Positions 60,024 to 64,000 of a DNA stretch of 64,000 nt are shown piece after piece. The first letter of the stretch is position 1. Each line of letters opens with the position of its first letter. Below the pieces are notes generated by a model. That model was not told where the DNA came from, ran no database searches, and saw nothing but the letters and a program-made list of their open reading frames with translations. Position numbers and translations under genes: made by a program. Origin of the DNA: Epiperipatus broadwayi (lineage: Eukaryota > Onychophora > Udeonychophora > Euonychophora > Peripatidae); NCBI GenBank assembly GCA_028023455.1, contig JAQFVV010000013.1:16068258-16132257 (forward strand), given 5' to 3'.

Positions 60024-60914
60024 ATGTTGAAATTTTTCTCGCGATTTGGTAATAATTCGGATAGCAACAACAAGGACAAACATATCAAAAGTTTATTTCG
60101 AGCTATTGTGAAAAATAATTTCCATTTGGTCATGAGAAGTTTGGAAAACTTATCTCCTGGCGAATTAAATAATACTGCGCTATTTGAACCTCAAAAATAT
60201 TTGAAAGATTTACCAAAACACAACCGATTGACTTTCAATGCCACTCCCCTCCACATCGCTTGTATTTATAGACGAGCAGTCATTATAATTATTCTTTTAT
60301 GGCATGGAGCCGATCCTAATCTAATGGACGAATTTCGCCGGCCACCGTTGTGGTTGATAATAGATTTACAATTATACTTTATATACAGCACGGATCATCT
60401 GATTGTCGAAAAAGAGACCAACTGTTATTTCAAATTACTTCATATTATCAATACTAAATGCTTTAAAACATTGTGCGATTATGGTGCCGACGTTAACATG
60501 TTAATCGACACAATAACTGAGTATCAGACTACTCTTATACATTTCGCAGCAAAATATAATTATTATATATCTGTAAATAATTTAATTACCTATAACGCTG
60601 ATGTAAATGCATATGATAGCGAGGGCAATACCCCTTTAATCCTTGCTGTAATTCACAGTAACTTGAGAATATGCCATACATTATTAAAAAATGGTGCTGA
60701 TGTGAGTTTAACAAACAGAGGAGGATTATCTCCCTTGCACATCGTTTGCAAATACAATATTTCTCAAAATTATGAAATAGCTCAACTTTTAATAGAAAAA
60801 GGCGCGAATGTGAATATGACATTTGGAAAAAGTGTTACTCCTATTATGTTAGCTAACAAATGGAGAAATAAAAAATTAATCGACTTACTGAAATCACATG
60901 GAGCTATTTGGTAA
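60024..60914 (+). CDS. Short ankyrin-repeat paralogue without SOCS box
   Basis: Intact single-exon frame of 296 codons. Ankyrin units are at about residues 21-50, 73-105, 143-160, 168-197, 200-232, 233-269 and 270-296, with TPLHIAC, TPLILAV and SPLHIVC cores. HIACIYRRAVIIIILLWHGA aligns with HFACIYRRDKIIYLLLTKGA of the minus-strand neighbour, and the following WLIID/QLVID linkers also agree, so the two genes are duplicates. The protein stops after the last ankyrin unit and lacks about 130 C-terminal residues, including the elongin/cullin boxes. The start context (ctt before ATG) is weak, but no better in-frame start precedes it. It may bind the same partners without recruiting a ligase; this is inference. 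Confidence 0.8.
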   Translation: MLKFFSRFGNNSDSNNKDKHIKSLFRAIVKNNFHLVMRSLENLSPGELNNTALFEPQKYLKDLPKHNRLTFNATPLHIACIYRRAVIIIILLWHGADPNLMDEFRRPPLWLIIDLQLYFIYSTDHLIVEKETNCYFKLLHIINTKCFKTLCDYGADVNMLIDTITEYQTTLIHFAAKYNYYISVNNLITYNADVNAYDSEGNTPLILAVIHSNLRICHTLLKNGADVSLTNRGGLSPLHIVCKYNISQNYEIAQLLIEKGANVNMTFGKSVTPIMLANKWRNKKLIDLLKSHGAIW

Positions 60915-62600
60915 AATTTATCAAAAACAAAGAAGAAAAGATAATATAAAATTATTTTAATTTACAAGTTTTAAGCAAGATATAAGTCTTGTACACGTGC
61001 GTGTATAACACATCCGAAATTCAGTTCGCAAACTATATACACACATGAAAAATTATTATTATAAATGGAGAAATTATGATAATTTTCATCTAAAAGTAAT
61101 TGGAGTATTATGCATACAAGTAAGCTCAATATTTATTATTTTAAATAAAAAGATTAAATGTATAACATATATTCCTATTTTGAAATGCAATACAACAAAA
61201 ACAAAACGACTGAATATACAGTATATATATATGTTTAATAGACGCCTCCCCCTCCTCCAATTTATAATTGCTATGTATGAAAACTAAATTTATATTAAGT
61301 ATTGGCCGTACTTTTGTTAATGATAACAAAATTGAAATGCAATTGCAACCAATAGAATTTAGTTTCTTGCTATATGTAGAAACTAAATATTGTATAGACA
61401 AATACTGTACTGCTTTAATGAATTAATAATATATTTAACTGTGAAATTAATTGCTTACATGAAGTCGAAGACATGTTATCAGTACTAATAACTACTTTGA
61501 AATTATTCTATCTCATTAATATATTATTAACCAAAAAGTTTATTATAACGATAATAGAAAGTCTGGATGATTAGCTGCATTCTTTAGGCTGTCTTTAGTA
61601 TTTATAGAGTGCAGGATCTTATGGACAGATTAGCTGCTGTCATCTTAGTCGGTTCCTTTTTCTGTTTGCACCTTTTATATCTTAATATTTTCTTGAAATT
61701 GGCCTTTGAAGTATAAAAGTTTGTTTTTACAATCCAAATATTAATCTGTATGTTCAGAAAACAACCTAAATCCCTTAACAATTTATTATTTAATAAATAT
61801 TATTAATTAAAAATACTTGCTGAATTCTGATTAAACACATGATCTTAATCATACTATTTAATATCATTCTTTACATATATGTGCATATTCACCAAGCTTT
61901 TATAATTAATTAATGAACAGACTTAGCGATATTTTCTTCTTTTCTGAGATTGTAATTTTTTTATTTATAAAAATATAGAATATTTTATTCTAAAATTTGG
62001 TTACAGTTTATGATAAAATAAGACATATGATACATTAAATGGCATTTAGAGAGATAGAAGTTCAATATTGACACATCTTGCATGGCACTGTCTATAAGTA
62101 TTAATATAATGCATAGAGGCAAAGGAATGAGCCTGGGATTTAGGGTCTTGGTGGTAGGTGACTAAGCTTGCATGTCCAAAAATGTACAAAGATAGTTCTA
62201 AACTTTTGTTCATGCAAAGCCACAGCTTTGTATAGTTAAACTGACCCTTCAGTATGAGTTTTGCTAGAAGTAACAATTTTCAAGTAGGCTAGTGTTTTCT
62301 ATTTCTTTGAAAATGATAAATTTCCTTAATTCCAGTGCCCAAAGATTATTTGATACTGATAAAATCAGATATCAACATTCCAGTTTATGCATAGTTGATA
62401 TTTTTAAATAATGCACTGTGATTATGAAACAATACTAGGATAACTAATAGATAAATTTAAGATTCAGTGTCATCCATAAAATATATATACTTAAATATTT
62501 AAAAAAATAGAATCAAAAAATATAAAAGCGAAACATTTATGCATGTTACAATAAATAAATACTTTTTTATTATTTAGAAATTAAAATAAATTTTGTGTTC
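60915..62600. other. AT-rich non-coding stretch
   Basis: Open frames at 61045-61287, 61141-61401 and 62046-62276 lack motifs. Nothing recognised. Confidence 0.35.
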
Positions 62601-62606
62601 ATTTAT

Positions 62607-62700
62607 AGTAGGGGTGGGGAACCTCTGCCCTGCAGATTAAGTCTAGCCCTCAAAATCTCTTAATCTGGCCCCTGGACATTTTCAAAAACTTATATAAAAT
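62607..62700 (+). mobile_element. hAT-type terminal fragment
   Basis: The words aggggtggggaacctctg, cctgcagattaagtctagcc and ctggcccctgg are typical of hAT/Charlie element ends. No partner end or target duplication was found. Confidence 0.4.
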
Positions 62701-62840
62701 GCATCTGTATAAAAATTCTAATTAAACATGCATATAGTGCAGTGCGAATATACATGCAAATATTGAATTAAGACTTAAGTAAAAAGTAAAATAAAATATT
62801 TATTTTGTCAACTATATCTTTTTCTCTCAAACCTCTATAA

Positions 62841-63298
62841 CAGAGGTCCCCAACCCTATGCCCGTGGGCACCATGGCACCCGCAGACCATTTTATGTGTG
62901 CCTGCCGCTATCCGAACATGATAAAAAATTATTTATCTGATACAAATAAATTTTTGAATTTTTTTTATGAATTATTGTATTATATTGTAATCAAATTGTA
63001 GGGCATACTATACTTTTACAGCATAAAAATATAAACGCCAATTATATGTTAAAATTTAATTTTTGAAATAAATATTTTTTTGTACATTATGTGTATTATT
63101 AACAATATCCAACTATAAATTTATGTGTGATGTGATGAACTGTGGATTCTCCGTAAACGAAGTCAAGAATATCTCAGCAATTATGTCCAGATAAAAAATA
63201 AATGATGCCTGCCACCTAGCTGAAAAAATAAATGGTGCCCGCCGCCTGGCCGGTATTATGGAATGTGCTCTTAAGTGCAAAAAGGTTGGGGACCCCTG
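62841..63298. mobile_element. Non-autonomous hAT element with exact 8-bp target duplication
   Basis: Starts cagaggtccccaaccc and ends ggttggggacccctg, terminal inverted repeats of about 14-16 bp. The octamer ctctataa stands directly on both sides (62833-62840 and 63299-63306), the target duplication size of hAT. Internal GC-richer words near both ends (tgcccgtgggcaccatggc; gcccgccgcctggcc) and an AT-rich centre show no coding frame. Confidence 0.9.
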
Positions 63299-63306
63299 CT
63301 CTATAA

Positions 63307-64000
63307 TAATTCGACTTCATGCTATCAGAGGTGCAATATTCTAAAAAATTATCTATATTGTATGGTATATCTGACTATGGATTAATCTACGATGCTGAGA
63401 GCATTTTGTTTGCTTTTATAGTGATTTTTATAGACAAACATATAACTAGCAAAAACAAAACTCAAATTTTACTTCAATTTATTATTATTATTTTGCATTT
63501 CAATTCTTTTTTATTAGAATAGTTGCAGAAGTAAGAAAAGAAAAATTGACATAGAAAATCATGCATTTGAAAAGAAATGCACCAATGCATTGTGAGGGTA
63601 CCATAGGATTGTACCCACAACCAACCTTTAGCCATTTGAAATGATAGATTGTTTTTTATGTAATTAGCATCTAAAGATTAAATAATAATAAACGTTTTTG
63701 CTAGAACACTTTTGGAGAAAATAAATGTTTTTATATTTTTAGCAGTGTATTAACTACATATTATGTATTAGGAATGATGGGTAATTTATCAGGAAAAACA
63801 CACATATATATATTAGTAATAAAATTTTATGGTTGTTTTCTCATCCATGGTGTTCGCCATGGGATGGTGTTGATGCTAATCGAAAACATATATATATATA
63901 TAATGATTCCGGGGCCGGACTTAAATGATCGATTTGATCTAAAAAGATCTGATTTCTTAGATTTGTAATAAAATATTCTACTAACTAATACTATTATATG
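63307..64000. other. AT-rich non-coding stretch
   Basis: Nothing recognised; TA-microsatellite near 63890. Confidence 0.35.

Overview
The window is a very AT-rich (roughly 70-75% A+T by eye) piece of a eukaryotic nuclear genome. It is dominated by animal-type mobile elements: Penelope-like elements, Mag-type Gypsy LTR retrotransposons, RTE-like LINEs, hAT transposons and tRNA-derived SINEs. No bacterial operons, tRNA clusters, rRNA genes or CRISPR arrays are visible. This element mix, short exons with GT-AG borders and intron-less ankyrin genes point to a metazoan. An arthropod such as a chelicerate is my best guess, but the sequence does not prove it.

Genes: two intact intron-less ankyrin-repeat genes lie head-to-head near the right end (58.1-60.9 kb). 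The 448-residue protein on the minus strand ends in a SOCS-box-like module (ASB/ANKRD61-like). Its shorter plus-strand paralogue (296 residues) lacks that module. They share a 569-bp divergent intergenic region. On the left, a minus-strand first exon at 16209-16293 resembles the N-terminus of the CPSase small-subunit domain of CAD, and a GC-richer promoter-like patch lies about 250 bp upstream of it. Several further minus-strand exon candidates with good splice sites (3.8, 5.9, 8.9, 38.4 and 44.0 kb) were not assigned to a family.

Mobile-element layout: 2.0-2.9 kb, a 420-bp tandem repeat; 4.6-5.25 kb, two adjacent minisatellites; 12-13 kb, a hAT transposase relic; 14.3-15.5, 39.2-39.8 and 55.1-55.3 kb, a repeat family carrying a hammerhead-ribozyme-like motif; 17.2-20.2 kb, a Penelope-like element with terminal inverted repeats and a tRNA-like SINE head in its tail; 20.5-23.7 and 24.4-28.9 kb, two Gypsy elements with paired LTRs but no recognisable reverse transcriptase; 29.5-30.2 kb, a degraded solo LTR; 33.3-34.8 and 45.6-47.0 kb, an inverted pair of a dispersed repeat; 35.1-38.3 kb, a LINE on the minus strand; 41.2-43.3 and 53.0-53.6 kb, RTE-type LINE pieces; 48.0-48.9 kb, a second Penelope-like 3' end; 51.0-52.7 kb, a miniature LTR element whose LTRs carry a 14-bp minisatellite; 62.8-63.3 kb, a non-autonomous hAT with an exact 8-bp target duplication.

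The most notable system is the hammerhead-bearing repeat. It has about 420-450-bp monomers in tandem and inverted order. One copy is bounded by an exact 15-bp target duplication and starts with a near-perfect palindrome. It sits in the same window as Penelope-like elements, which are the proposed mobilisers of animal retrozymes. This is a retrozyme-like non-autonomous retroelement by inference.
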